Shown here piece after piece: positions 1 through 7,238 of a stretch of 46,320 nucleotides of DNA. Below the pieces are notes generated by a model, which was not told the DNA's origin, ran no database searches, and worked only from the letters and a program-made list of their open reading frames with translations. Each line of letters begins with the position of its first letter. Positions within the stretch are counted from its first letter, which is position 1. The translations under genes and the position numbers were made by a program. The stretch lies in assembly GCA_024691765.1 (NCBI GenBank), contig JAILNI010000011.1:1-46320 (forward strand). The letters run 5' to 3'. Origin of the DNA: Bacteroidales bacterium. GTDB taxonomy: Bacteria; Bacteroidota; Bacteroidia; Bacteroidales; UBA932.

Positions 1-40
1 CTAAAAACGGCCGTAGAACAATGTAGAAGGGGTATTTGAG

Positions 41-94
41 TGGTCCCAGATAGAGGTCAGTATTTTGGCAAAAGTGGGACCAAAAGTGGGACCA
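41..94. repeat. Short repeats: a tandem 12-mer plus an inverted 8-mer
   Basis: The 12-mer AAAAGTGGGACC occurs twice in tandem at 70-81 and 82-93. Its core TGGGACCA (75-82 and 87-94) also appears inverted as TGGTCCCA at 41-48. Clusters of short direct and inverted repeats like this can be arm-type sites beside tyrosine-recombinase genes, but no recombinase is visible here and the window starts too close to tell. Confidence 0.6.
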
Positions 95-102
95 AAAAAG
101 AT

Positions 103-125
103 AACCCGCTCATTTAGAGCGGGTT
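103..125 (-). terminator. Perfect 9-bp hairpin, terminator-like on the minus strand
   Basis: AACCCGCTC (103-111) and GAGCGGGTT (117-125) form a perfect stem with a 5-nt loop. Read on the minus strand, the hairpin is followed by AT and then CTTTTTT, as in a Rho-independent terminator for leftward transcription. Read rightward it has no T-run. It may stop glsA-glsB read-through coming antisense across rnpB. Confidence 0.5.
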
Positions 126-177
126 ACTGTGGTGCTGGGAATACCAGAATACAAATCTTCTGAGGATAAGGGATTGA

Positions 178-209
178 TTTGTATTTCTGCTCGTTTGTGC
201 ATATCTTTG
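178..209 (+). promoter_or_regulatory. rnpB promoter (TTTG, 20 nt, TATCTTTG)
   Basis: TTTG at 178-181 and TATCTTTG at 202-209 match the Bacteroidota -33/-7 promoter with a 20-nt spacer. RNase P RNA begins a few bases downstream. A 10-bp inverted repeat (AATACAAATC at 148-157, GATTTGTATT at 176-185) overlaps the -33 element. Confidence 0.8.
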
Positions 210-215
210 CAGCCC

Positions 216-537
216 TGAATAAAAGGCGGGACGATCTGTCGCCCGGGGAAACCCGGGAGGAAAGTCCGGACAGGGAAGGGCACCCCGCTGCGGAAAGCGC
301 AGATGGGAGTAATCTTATGGAAGCCGTAACAGGAAACTACCGCCCGTAAGGGTAAGGGTGAAAACGCGAGGTAAGAGCTCACGACTCAGTGCAGCGATGC
401 ACTGAGGGTACGGCACCGGGGCCTGCAAGACCAAGTATACCGGCAGTCAAGGGTTGCCCGCTCGTTGCCGGGGGGTAGGTTGCGCAGATAAATGGCAGAT
501 TTAAAAACAGAAACCGGCTTACGGCCCCGCCTTTTAT
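216..537 (+). ncRNA. rnpB: RNase P RNA (bacterial type A)
   Basis: This is the catalytic RNA of RNase P, which trims the 5' leaders of tRNA and tmRNA precursors. The universally conserved P4 strands are visible: GAGGAAAGTCCGGAC at 257-271 and ACAGAAACCGGCTTACGG at 507-524. The closing helix P1 pairs AAAAGGCGGG near 221-230 with CCCGCCTTTT near 526-535. Length is about 320 nt. The 5' end is set from the promoter at 202-209 and the 3' end from P1, so both are good to a few bases. The RNA runs convergently into glsB, whose stop codon begins at the last helix base. Confidence 0.95.
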
Positions 538-1611
538 TTATTCTTCGGATTTCTCCCCGGAAGCTCCGCTTTTTCTTTTGAAACGCTCGAAGATGCGCCT
601 GCGCTTCTCTTCGCGGCGCTCGAGGAGCCTTTCATCGGCATCGGGGGATAAGCGCGGGAAGCGTGTACGGACCTTTTCCATCCATTCTCCCCAGGAGGAG
701 AAGGAGTGGCGGTCGCGCTTTTCGGGATACATCTCGTTGAAGCATACCAGGATGCCGGTTTCCTCCACATCGGAGAACTCGTCGTTGATGGCGGTTCCGA
801 GCATCTTCATGGTGGAGGATATGTTCATGTAGGAGTTTACCAGCGGGGGTATGTGGGTTCCGAGCTTGCGGACCGCGTCCTTGAGCTTTCGGTAGTCGGC
901 TTTGAAGTCGGCCTCGTCGAGGATGATGTCCATAAGGCGCGGATTCGTCTCGGGAAGCAGCGGTTTGTACGGCCGTACGAGTTCTTCGGGGTCTGGGAAA
1001 TGCTTCCACAGGAAGTGTAGGATGAGGTCGCGCGACTCCTTGTCGTACGAGGGGTACATGGTCATCTTGCCGAAGAAATAGATTATCTGAGGGTGTTCGG
1101 ACGCGATGGTGGCTATGCCGTCCCAGAGGTTGTCGAGGGAGAACAGGGCCTTCGCCCCGGCCTTCGAGCTCTGGTATTCGGGGGCGACGAAACTGCGCCC
1201 GAGTTCCATCACGTGCGGGAGATAGTCCTTTATGAAGCGCTCGCTGAAATGGAACATGTGGGCCGTGGCAAGCAGCGGCTGGCCGTTTTCGCCAATCGTT
1301 ATGTCAGGCCCCATGATGTAGCGGTATCCGCCAAGGATGGCCTCAGCGTCGGGATCCCACACCACTATCTGCTTGTAGGGCTTTTCCATGGTGTCGAACA
1401 TGTCGATATCGGCGGAAAGACCGCTGCTGCCGCCGGCCTGGCGGAAGGATTCCTCGCGCAGGCGGCCTATCTCCTGCATGGTGTTGGGGGAGTCGTGGGC
1501 ATCCACTACATAGATGACGTTTCCACCCTTGTTGGTGTTGCGGAGCTTCTTGTCCGGCGTCAGTTCGGCCTTGATAAGCTCGACGTCTATGGGATCGATA
1601 ATCTTTTCCAT
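538..1611 (-). CDS. glsB: Glycine-lipid N-acyltransferase GlsB (GNAT/OlsB-like)
   Basis: The 357-residue protein resembles the Bacteroidales GlsB family of GNAT-fold acyltransferases, often labelled hemolysin or OlsB-like. In Bacteroides thetaiotaomicron GlsB is proposed to transfer a 3-hydroxy acyl group from acyl-ACP to glycine, the first step to glycine lipids. The fold region (about residues 25-250) holds the conserved-looking stretches RLREESFRQAGG, LGGYRY and ELGRSFV. The C-terminus is long and basic. I chose ATG 1611 over an in-frame GTG at 1620, which lies only 2 nt from the glsA stop. Upstream glsA is 11 nt away on the same strand, so the two are almost certainly one transcript. Family assignment is from recognition of sequence and gene order; substrate is inferred from the characterised pair. 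Confidence 0.85.
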   Translation of the reverse strand: MEKIIDPIDVELIKAELTPDKKLRNTNKGGNVIYVVDAHDSPNTMQEIGRLREESFRQAGGSSGLSADIDMFDTMEKPYKQIVVWDPDAEAILGGYRYIMGPDITIGENGQPLLATAHMFHFSERFIKDYLPHVMELGRSFVAPEYQSSKAGAKALFSLDNLWDGIATIASEHPQIIYFFGKMTMYPSYDKESRDLILHFLWKHFPDPEELVRPYKPLLPETNPRLMDIILDEADFKADYRKLKDAVRKLGTHIPPLVNSYMNISSTMKMLGTAINDEFSDVEETGILVCFNEMYPEKRDRHSFSSWGEWMEKVRTRFPRLSPDADERLLERREEKRRRIFERFKRKSGASGEKSEE

Positions 1612-1622
1612 ATGTAACACTG

Positions 1623-2444
1623 CTACTTTAATTCATATACCTTTTCCCTTACCCAGGCCGCCCATTCGACGGGAGTCCTGCTCTTGTCGAAGGTCTCCGG
1701 TGGAATGGGCTCACCGAAAACTATGCGGTAGCTGCCGTGTTGGGCGCGGTAGAGCTCGTCGGGGAGATAGAGCATCGCGAAGTTGAACTTGAGCCCCAGG
1801 AACTTGCAGAGATTGGCCACCCGATAGAAACGTTTGCTGTTCTCCCCAATGAAGTGGACTGGAACGACCCAGCGGCCGGTTTTGGCGCTCATCTTGATGA
1901 AGTTCTTGCTCCACGGCAGGTCCTGCACCTTTCCCTTTATCTTGCGTGAACAGAGCCCGGCCGGGAAAATCATGATGTTGTCGTCGGATTCGTAAATCTC
2001 GTTTACCAGGCGGGGCAGGTCGCGCGACTGGGCCCCGGTCTTGCTGATGGGAATGCTTATGCCAGCCAGACCTTTGATGGCCATCAGGAAATCGTTTACC
2101 AGCAGACGTATGCCGTGGTCGGAGAAATGTGTTCCTATGACTCCGGTGAGCGCTACGCCGTCGATGCCCCCCAGGGGATGGTTGCAGGCGAAGGTGACTT
2201 TTGCCCCTTCGGGGAGCTTGACGTCCTCGATTCCGGCCACGTCGAGGTGGATGTCGAGGGCTTTGGTGCACTCGGTGCAGAATTCAATGCCTTCATATCC
2301 TTTGACGAAGAATTCGTTAAGGAAATCCTGGTGGATGAAGCGTTTGATCCACTCGATAAACCATTTGGGGAACTTCTTGCCGGGAAACTTTTTGGCAATG
2401 ACCTGGTCTATATGGATGGCGTATTCCGGATGCAATTCTGCCAT
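1623..2444 (-). CDS. glsA: Glycine-lipid O-acyltransferase GlsA (PlsC-like)
   Basis: This is a 273-residue PlsC-superfamily acyltransferase. The catalytic block is NHPLGGIDG near residue 88, an HX5D arrangement instead of the usual HX4D, as in the hemolysin/GlsA branch. The substrate-binding block FPAGLCSR lies near residue 160. In B. thetaiotaomicron GlsA adds the second, ester-linked acyl chain to N-acyl glycine made by GlsB, giving membrane glycine lipids. The gene is first in a two-gene operon with glsB. A TATATTTG box sits 22 nt upstream of the ATG, and no Shine-Dalgarno sequence is visible. The protein probably acts at the inner face of the cytoplasmic membrane. Confidence 0.87.
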   Translation of the reverse strand: MAELHPEYAIHIDQVIAKKFPGKKFPKWFIEWIKRFIHQDFLNEFFVKGYEGIEFCTECTKALDIHLDVAGIEDVKLPEGAKVTFACNHPLGGIDGVALTGVIGTHFSDHGIRLLVNDFLMAIKGLAGISIPISKTGAQSRDLPRLVNEIYESDDNIMIFPAGLCSRKIKGKVQDLPWSKNFIKMSAKTGRWVVPVHFIGENSKRFYRVANLCKFLGLKFNFAMLYLPDELYRAQHGSYRIVFGEPIPPETFDKSRTPVEWAAWVREKVYELK

Positions 2445-2466
2445 AAGGTAAAGGTTTAGTCAACTA

Positions 2467-2474
2467 CAAATATA
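2467..2474 (-). promoter_or_regulatory. -7 box of the glsA-glsB operon
   Basis: Read on the minus strand, 2474-2467 is TATATTTG, a perfect TAnnTTTG box. It predicts a leader of roughly 15-20 nt. No clear TTTG is seen at the -33 position. Confidence 0.65.
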
Positions 2475-2494
2475 AGAATTTTCGGGGAATTGAT

Positions 2495-2502
2495 TACCTT
2501 TG
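2495..2502 (+). promoter_or_regulatory. -7 box directly ahead of the glutaminyl cyclase gene
   Basis: TACCTTTG ends 7 nt before the ATG at 2510. The expected transcription start falls at or next to the start codon, so the mRNA may be leaderless. Confidence 0.65.
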
Positions 2503-2509
2503 CACTGCC

Positions 2510-3259
2510 ATGCGCAAGTTGCTGTCCATACTCCTTGCCGTCCTTGCCTTCCTGTCGTGTTCGGCAAAGGTGATGGACTATAAGGTGGAGGTGCTGGAAT
2601 CCTATCCCCACGACCGCGGAGCCTATACCCAGGGCCTTTTCTTCCATGCCGACACCCTTTACGAGACTACCGGTCAGTATGGCGAATCAACTCTCCGCAA
2701 GCTGGACCTCAGGAGCGGAGAAGTGCTCGAAAAGGTGAGTTTTTCAAGAAAGTATTTCGCCGAGGGCTCATGTATGCTTGACGGTAACATCTACATACTT
2801 ACATGGACGAGCAAGGTGGCCTTCGTGTACGACGGCGCGAGTTTCAAGTACGCCCGGACATGGAGTTATCCGCGCGAGGGCTGGGGTCTTACCACGGACG
2901 GGGAGTTCCTCTATGCTTCCGACGGCAGCAACGCAATCTACGTTCTGAGCAGGGACTTCAAACTCCAGCGCACCATAAGGGTGAAAGTAGACGGAAGGCC
3001 GCTGAGGTGGCTGAACGAACTTGAATGGGTGGACGGCAAAATCTGGGCGAACGTGTATACCACCGACATGATAGCCGTTATTAACCCGGAAAGCGGGGAA
3101 GTGGAGGCAAGGATAGACTGCAGCGGACTACTTCCGGATAAGCTCCGCAACCCCGATACCGACGTGCTAAACGGAATAGCAGTCAATTCGAAGGGGGAGA
3201 TTTTCCTTACCGGAAAGTACTGGCCGAAATTATACAAGGTGAAGTTGTCCAGAAAATAG
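2510..3259 (+). CDS. Glutaminyl-peptide cyclotransferase, lipoprotein
   Basis: The 249-residue protein belongs to the plant-type glutaminyl cyclase family (a five-bladed propeller), which converts N-terminal glutamine to pyroglutamate and protects exported proteins from aminopeptidases. It starts with a lipoprotein signal peptide ending LAFLSC (Cys near residue 17), so it is probably anchored facing the periplasm. Family hallmarks are YTQGLFF (about 39-45), ETTGQYGES (about 52-60), LTWT, and the blade motifs ELEWVDGKIWANVY (about 170-183) and LNGIA. The start is fixed by the signal peptide and by a -7 promoter box just upstream. It stands alone between the glsAB promoter region and the TPP riboswitch. 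Family assignment is strong; natural substrates are unknown. Confidence 0.9.
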   Translation: MRKLLSILLAVLAFLSCSAKVMDYKVEVLESYPHDRGAYTQGLFFHADTLYETTGQYGESTLRKLDLRSGEVLEKVSFSRKYFAEGSCMLDGNIYILTWTSKVAFVYDGASFKYARTWSYPREGWGLTTDGEFLYASDGSNAIYVLSRDFKLQRTIRVKVDGRPLRWLNELEWVDGKIWANVYTTDMIAVINPESGEVEARIDCSGLLPDKLRNPDTDVLNGIAVNSKGEIFLTGKYWPKLYKVKLSRK

Positions 3260-3260
3260 C

Positions 3261-3268
3261 TATATTTG
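3261..3268 (+). promoter_or_regulatory. -7 box of the TPP riboswitch/TonB receptor transcript
   Basis: TATATTTG lies 12 nt before the first helix of the riboswitch and one base after the cyclase stop codon. No TTTG at the -33 spacing is seen. Confidence 0.65.
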
Positions 3269-3279
3269 CAAAGAAATAA

Positions 3280-3363
3280 TGCGGGGGTGCCGAAAGGCTG
3301 AGATCATACCCTTTGAACCTGATGAGGCCAGTACCTCCGAAGGGAGCAGGATGAACCCCGCGT
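3280..3363 (+). promoter_or_regulatory. TPP riboswitch (THI element)
   Basis: The signature parts of the thiamine pyrophosphate aptamer are present in order: closing helix GCGGGG (3281-3286) with CCCCGC (3356-3361), the pyrimidine-sensor motif CTGAGA (3298-3303), ACCCTTTGAACCTGAT (3308-3323), and a diphosphate-sensor arm with GGGAGCAGGATGAA (3342-3355). The 3' strand of the closing helix ends about 9 nt before the receptor start codon and no terminator hairpin follows, so control is probably at translation initiation. Ligand binding should reduce receptor synthesis when thiamine is plentiful. Confidence 0.93.
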
Positions 3364-3370
3364 AGAAAAT

Positions 3371-5716
3371 ATGTATATGCGAGGTTTTCTTTTTTCTCTC
3401 TGTCTGATGCTGACGGCAGCGGCCTATGGCCAGCAGGATTCCGTCCTTGTTCAGCAGCTCTCCGAATCGATAGTCAGCGCCGTCCGCGCGCAGGGAAACG
3501 CTCCGTTTGCCGTGGCTGGGGTCGGGCGCGCGGAATTGCAGGACTTCAGCTCTTCCGGACGCGAACTGCCGGCCCTGCTTTCCCGCACGCCGGGCGTCCT
3601 TTCATGGAGCGACAACGGACTCGGGACGGGAACCAGCTATCTGAGGATACGCGGGGCGGGGGATTCGAGGATCAACGTCACGATCGACGGGGTGCCGCTC
3701 AATTCTCCGGAAGACCAGTGCGTCTTCTGGGCAAACATGAACAGCTATTCAGCCATACTCGGCAGCGCCCAGATCCAGAGGGGCGTGGGAACGTCCACGA
3801 ACGGCGACGGCGCCTTCGGGGGAACCGTCTCCCTCTCCACCAAGGCCCCATCCCTGACTCCTGGCGCCACGCTGAGCTCTTCCTACGGCAGCTACAATAC
3901 CTTCAACGCAGGAGTAAGCTTCTCAAGCGGGCTGATTCGCGACAGGCTCGTGCTTGAAGGTGCTTACCATGAGACCTCGACCGACGGGTATATGCATGGC
4001 ACGGCAGGACGCTCCGGCAGCTACTATGGCAGCCTCTCATGGATAGGCGATGGCTATATCATAAGATATTCGAACATAGGCAATTACGAACATACGGGGC
4101 AGGCCTGGAACGGGGCGGTGACAGGCAATGACGACGCCTCGCTCGTAGACGCTGGAATCCTCAGCTACGCAGACATGTGCGCCCATGGACTCGGACAGTT
4201 CAATCCGCTTTACGAGAGGCTGATCTTCGATGACGGAGAATGGGCTTTTCCGAAAGACGCCGACGGCAACTATAAAACCGAAAGGTATACGATGAAGGAT
4301 GGCAGCTGGTGGCCTCAGACGACGGACAATTTCTGGCAGGATCACAACATCCTCTCGGTCTCGGGGGTGCTGTCCGACCGGCTCAGGGCAAGCGCAGCCC
4401 TTCACTACACCTATGGTTACGGCTATTACGAGGAGTTCAGGCCGCAGAACAAGCTGAAAAAGTTCGGGCTGGTGGATCCGGTGTACAAGAAGGCTGATTT
4501 CGTGCGGCGCAAGGGCCTTGAGCAGAACACTTTCGGCCTTGTAGGGAGCCTGAATTACAAAGATTCAAACTGGGATATTACAGGCGGCGTTTCCCTTCAG
4601 CGTTTTGGCGGAAACCATTTCGGGTACCTTACCTACGTCTCGGAGGCGCTGACCACGGACATACTTGCCGAAGGGCCTTACAAATACTACGATTCCGATG
4701 CCGTGAAGGGCGACTGTAGCGGCTATGTCAAGGCGCTGAGGCATCTGGGGCGCGGTTTCGATGCTTTCGCCGACCTTCAGTACCGCCGCGTAGACTACAG
4801 GACCTGGGGCGTCAACGACAAGTTCTATAAGCAAGACGACGGCTCCTACAGGAACCAGAAGCTGGATGTGGACAAACACTACGACTTCTTCAATCCGAAG
4901 GCGGGCTTCAGCTATGCAAGCAGGGCGTGGAAAGCCTATGCGAGCGTAGCACTCAGCCATCGCGAGCCGGAGAGGAACAACTTTACCGACAATGGCTCAT
5001 ATCCTGCTCCCGAGGCGGAGAGCGTGCTTGACTGGGAGGCTGGATGGCAGTACGGAAGCGGTCGCGTCCGCGTCAGCCAGAACTTCTACTACATGGATTA
5101 TACGAACCAGTTCGTGCAGACCGGGGCCGTGAGCGACATAGGGGAGGCCCTGACCACGAATATCAGGGATTCCTACCGCCTCGGAGTGGAAACGTCGGTG
5201 GCGGTAGACCTGCTGCCCTGCCTGTCAATTGAGGAAAACACCGCGGTGAGCCGCAACCGTATACTGGATTTCAACGAGGTGGTGGAGGATTGGGACAATC
5301 CCGACCATCCGGAGCAGTGGCCCGTGGTGCACTACGACAAATCCACCCTGGCGTACTCTCCTTCGGTAATTCTGAACGGATTCGTGGACTTCCACATGAA
5401 AGGATTCAGGGCGGCCTGGCACACGGGCTACGTGAGCAGGCAGTATCTGGACAATACTGAAAACGAGAGCCGCAGCCTTCCGGGATATACGCTTTCGGAC
5501 CTCAGCCTGAGCTATACCCTTAAGTTCCCTAAATATCTGAAAGAGGTGGTGTTCGGGCTTAACCTGGGCAATATCTTCAATGCCCGTGTCGCGCAGTCAG
5601 GATGGGTATACACTGCGGTCGGATACGGATACACCCTGGATAAGCGCTACTGCCAGATCGGGTACTATCCGGCGGCAGGCGTCACTGCTATGGGGAGCCT
5701 GAGGCTTACTTTCTAG
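3371..5716 (+). CDS. TonB-dependent receptor, probable thiamine/thiamine-precursor importer
   Basis: The 781-residue outer-membrane protein has a signal peptide (residues 1-20, ending AYGQ) and a TonB-box-like segment (ESIVSAVR, about 31-38). The plug domain has ELPALLSRTPGV, YLRIRGAGDSRINVTIDGVP and GTVSLST. A 22-strand barrel follows, ending in aromatic GSLRLTF as outer-membrane barrels do. There is no N-terminal carboxypeptidase-like extension, so it is not SusC-type. The TPP riboswitch just upstream implies import of thiamine or a related compound. In B. thetaiotaomicron a receptor of this kind is controlled by a TPP riboswitch and imports thiamine. No pnuT or thiamine kinase lies beside it. 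A second ATG at residue 3 is an alternative start. The gene overlaps its convergent neighbour by 11 nt. Receptor class is certain; substrate is inferred. Confidence 0.9.
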   Translation: MYMRGFLFSLCLMLTAAAYGQQDSVLVQQLSESIVSAVRAQGNAPFAVAGVGRAELQDFSSSGRELPALLSRTPGVLSWSDNGLGTGTSYLRIRGAGDSRINVTIDGVPLNSPEDQCVFWANMNSYSAILGSAQIQRGVGTSTNGDGAFGGTVSLSTKAPSLTPGATLSSSYGSYNTFNAGVSFSSGLIRDRLVLEGAYHETSTDGYMHGTAGRSGSYYGSLSWIGDGYIIRYSNIGNYEHTGQAWNGAVTGNDDASLVDAGILSYADMCAHGLGQFNPLYERLIFDDGEWAFPKDADGNYKTERYTMKDGSWWPQTTDNFWQDHNILSVSGVLSDRLRASAALHYTYGYGYYEEFRPQNKLKKFGLVDPVYKKADFVRRKGLEQNTFGLVGSLNYKDSNWDITGGVSLQRFGGNHFGYLTYVSEALTTDILAEGPYKYYDSDAVKGDCSGYVKALRHLGRGFDAFADLQYRRVDYRTWGVNDKFYKQDDGSYRNQKLDVDKHYDFFNPKAGFSYASRAWKAYASVALSHREPERNNFTDNGSYPAPEAESVLDWEAGWQYGSGRVRVSQNFYYMDYTNQFVQTGAVSDIGEALTTNIRDSYRLGVETSVAVDLLPCLSIEENTAVSRNRILDFNEVVEDWDNPDHPEQWPVVHYDKSTLAYSPSVILNGFVDFHMKGFRAAWHTGYVSRQYLDNTENESRSLPGYTLSDLSLSYTLKFPKYLKEVVFGLNLGNIFNARVAQSGWVYTAVGYGYTLDKRYCQIGYYPAAGVTAMGSLRLTF

Positions 5717-6479
5717 ATTTCTTGCCGGTGGAGGTCTCCAGGCGGCCTACCACCTTGCCGAGCGTCATCGGTGCTTCGAAATAGAGGGGTACGAGGAAGT
5801 CGTCGTCGGACAGCCAGATGACTATGTCGTTCTTGCTGTCGAAGGTATTGCCCGTCTTGACACTGATGCGCAGTTTGTTGGCCATCACCTTGTCGACTCC
5901 GCGCGCCTGGAGCATCTCCCGGCCGTCGTAGATGAAGGTAATGGTGTCCACATTGTCGCCGACGGCCACTTTAACCTTGAACTGCTGGCCTTTTGTGACC
6001 TTTGTGAGGTCTATGCTGCGCACGGCGTAGTAGATGCTGGGGACGTCCAGCAGCCCTGGCGAGATGTCAAAACTCTTGTTCTTGACTCCGTGCTTGCCGT
6101 TGATCGTCATATCCAACTTCCCGTCTTCCCAGTCGTATTTGTAGGTTTCACCTCCGTTGAACTTGGGTTCGACTGCCTTGCGTGATGACTTCACCGGCCG
6201 CATGTCGGCAGCGAGGAAAGTGCCCTGGAAGTCCTCGCGAACCTTGATTATGGCTTCGCAGAATTTTTCGGTCTTGCCGTAAATGCGGGCCTTGTAAGCG
6301 GGCTGGCCGTGCCAGGAAACGCTGTCGCAAGTGCATGTCACTCGGCAGACGTCTGCGTTGAGCAATCCCCATTTATAATGGATGATAAATACCTGTTTGT
6401 CTCCGCTTCCGAGAAGGGGAGCAGTCTTGAACGGGAATGCGCCTAAAATGACGCTGAGTAAAAATACCAGGGCTTTCAT
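5706..6479 (-). CDS. DUF3108-family exported protein
   Basis: The 257-residue protein has a cleavable-looking signal peptide (MKALVFLLSVILGAFP, residues 1-16) and the beta-rich pattern of DUF3108: HYKWGLLNADV near residue 34, YKARIYGKTEKFCEAIIKVREDF, SRKAVEPKFNGGETYKYDW, and a C-terminal IVIWLSDDDFLVPLYFEAPM. Members are periplasmic or envelope proteins of unknown function, common in Bacteroidota. The C-terminus is lysine/arginine rich (TGKKSRK). A TAATTTTG box (6506-6499, minus strand) gives a leader of about 15 nt and overlaps the promoter region of the divergent tRNA-Thr gene. Its 3' end overlaps the TonB receptor gene by 11 nt. Function unknown. Confidence 0.8.
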   Translation of the reverse strand: MKALVFLLSVILGAFPFKTAPLLGSGDKQVFIIHYKWGLLNADVCRVTCTCDSVSWHGQPAYKARIYGKTEKFCEAIIKVREDFQGTFLAADMRPVKSSRKAVEPKFNGGETYKYDWEDGKLDMTINGKHGVKNKSFDISPGLLDVPSIYYAVRSIDLTKVTKGQQFKVKVAVGDNVDTITFIYDGREMLQARGVDKVMANKLRISVKTGNTFDSKNDIVIWLSDDDFLVPLYFEAPMTLGKVVGRLETSTGKKSRK

Positions 6480-6498
6480 GATTGGAACGCAATATAAA

Positions 6499-6518
6499 CA
6501 AAATTATTCTTATCTTTG
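6499..6518. promoter_or_regulatory. Divergent promoter pair: DUF3108 gene (minus) and tRNA-Thr (plus)
   Basis: On the minus strand 6506-6499 reads TAATTTTG, placed to start the DUF3108 transcript. On the plus strand 6511-6518 reads TATCTTTG, 10 nt before the tRNA-Thr gene. The -7 boxes are 4 nt apart and point outward, so the two polymerases would compete for this site. Confidence 0.65.
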
Positions 6519-6528
6519 CAAACCAAAT

Positions 6529-6604
6529 GCCACTTTAGCTCAGTCGGTAGAGCAGAGCATTCGTAACGCGCAGGTCGCAAGTTCGAGTCTCGCAAGTGGC
6601 TCCA
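6529..6604 (+). tRNA. tRNA-Thr (anticodon CGT) with stem mismatches
   Basis: A cloverleaf with acceptor stem GCCACTT/AAGTGGC, D-stem GCTC/GAGC, anticodon loop TTCGTAA (6560-6566, anticodon CGT at 6562-6564), T-loop TTCGAGT and an encoded CCA end (6602-6604). Two of the five anticodon-stem pairs are broken (A6556/G6570 and A6559/C6567), as is one T-stem pair (A6579/C6591). Acceptor and D stems are perfect. The promoter TATCTTTG lies just upstream. tRNA-Thr(TGT) elsewhere could also read ACG codons, so loss of this tRNA could be tolerated. It may be a functional but weak tRNA, or an early pseudogene. Confidence 0.8.
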
Positions 6605-6617
6605 AACCCGGAATCAT

Positions 6618-7238
6618 ATGATAAACCCCTCCCTTCAATCTTACTGTGAACAGGAGGTGATTCCGCGTTATGCCGCATTCGACGCGGCTCACCGCGAGGA
6701 CCACGCCCGCAGCGTGATCGAACGCAGCGTCGCCCTTGCCAAGCACTATCCCGTAAATGAAGATATGGTTTATGCGGCCGCAGCGTTCCACGATACGGGA
6801 CTCGTCGCGGGGAGGGAAGTGCATCATCTGGAATCGGGCCGCATCATAAGGGCAGACAGGCGTCTTCCGGAGTGGTTCTCCCAGGAGCAGATAGAGACGA
6901 TCGCCCAGGCCGCGGAAGACCACAGGGCCTCTTCGGGAAGCGCTCCCCGCAGCATCTACGGATGCATACTGGCCGAGGCCGACCGCCTCATCGTTCCCGA
7001 AACCGTAATCCGCCGCACCGTCCAGTACGGCCTGTCGCATTATCCTGAGCTGGACAGGGAAGGCCACTGGAGCCGGACGCTTGAACATCTGCAGGAGAAA
7101 TACGGATACGGAGGATATCTCAAGCTATGGCTCCCGGAAAGCGAAAACGCAGCCCCTCTTGAGGAACTGCGCCGCATTATCGCCGAGCCTGAAAGGCTGC
7201 GGGTGATTTTCGAGAGAGTCTTCTCAGAGCTCCTTTAG
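6618..7238 (+). CDS. HD-domain metal-dependent phosphohydrolase
   Basis: This 206-residue protein has the HD-superfamily metal ligands in order: His in HREDHARSV (about 25-33), the His-Asp pair in AAFHDTGL (about 56-63), a further His in HHLESG, and DHRASS and the Asp of AEADRLI (about 99-121). Such small stand-alone HD proteins hydrolyse phosphomonoesters or nucleotides, but the substrate cannot be told from sequence. The start follows the tRNA-Thr gene by 13 nt, so it may be read through from the tRNA promoter. No separate promoter is evident. The last 15 nt overlap the convergent LOG-family gene. Confidence 0.8.
   Translation: MINPSLQSYCEQEVIPRYAAFDAAHREDHARSVIERSVALAKHYPVNEDMVYAAAAFHDTGLVAGREVHHLESGRIIRADRRLPEWFSQEQIETIAQAAEDHRASSGSAPRSIYGCILAEADRLIVPETVIRRTVQYGLSHYPELDREGHWSRTLEHLQEKYGYGGYLKLWLPESENAAPLEELRRIIAEPERLRVIFERVFSELL

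Noticed and set aside
1..39. Open frame ending LKTAVEQCRRGI then stop, possible C-terminus of a recombinase
   Set aside because: Only 12 codons are visible and none forms a diagnostic motif.
632..1009. Long minus-strand frame inside glsB
   Set aside because: Arg/Pro/His-rich shadow composition with no start context; it lies inside a recognisable gene.
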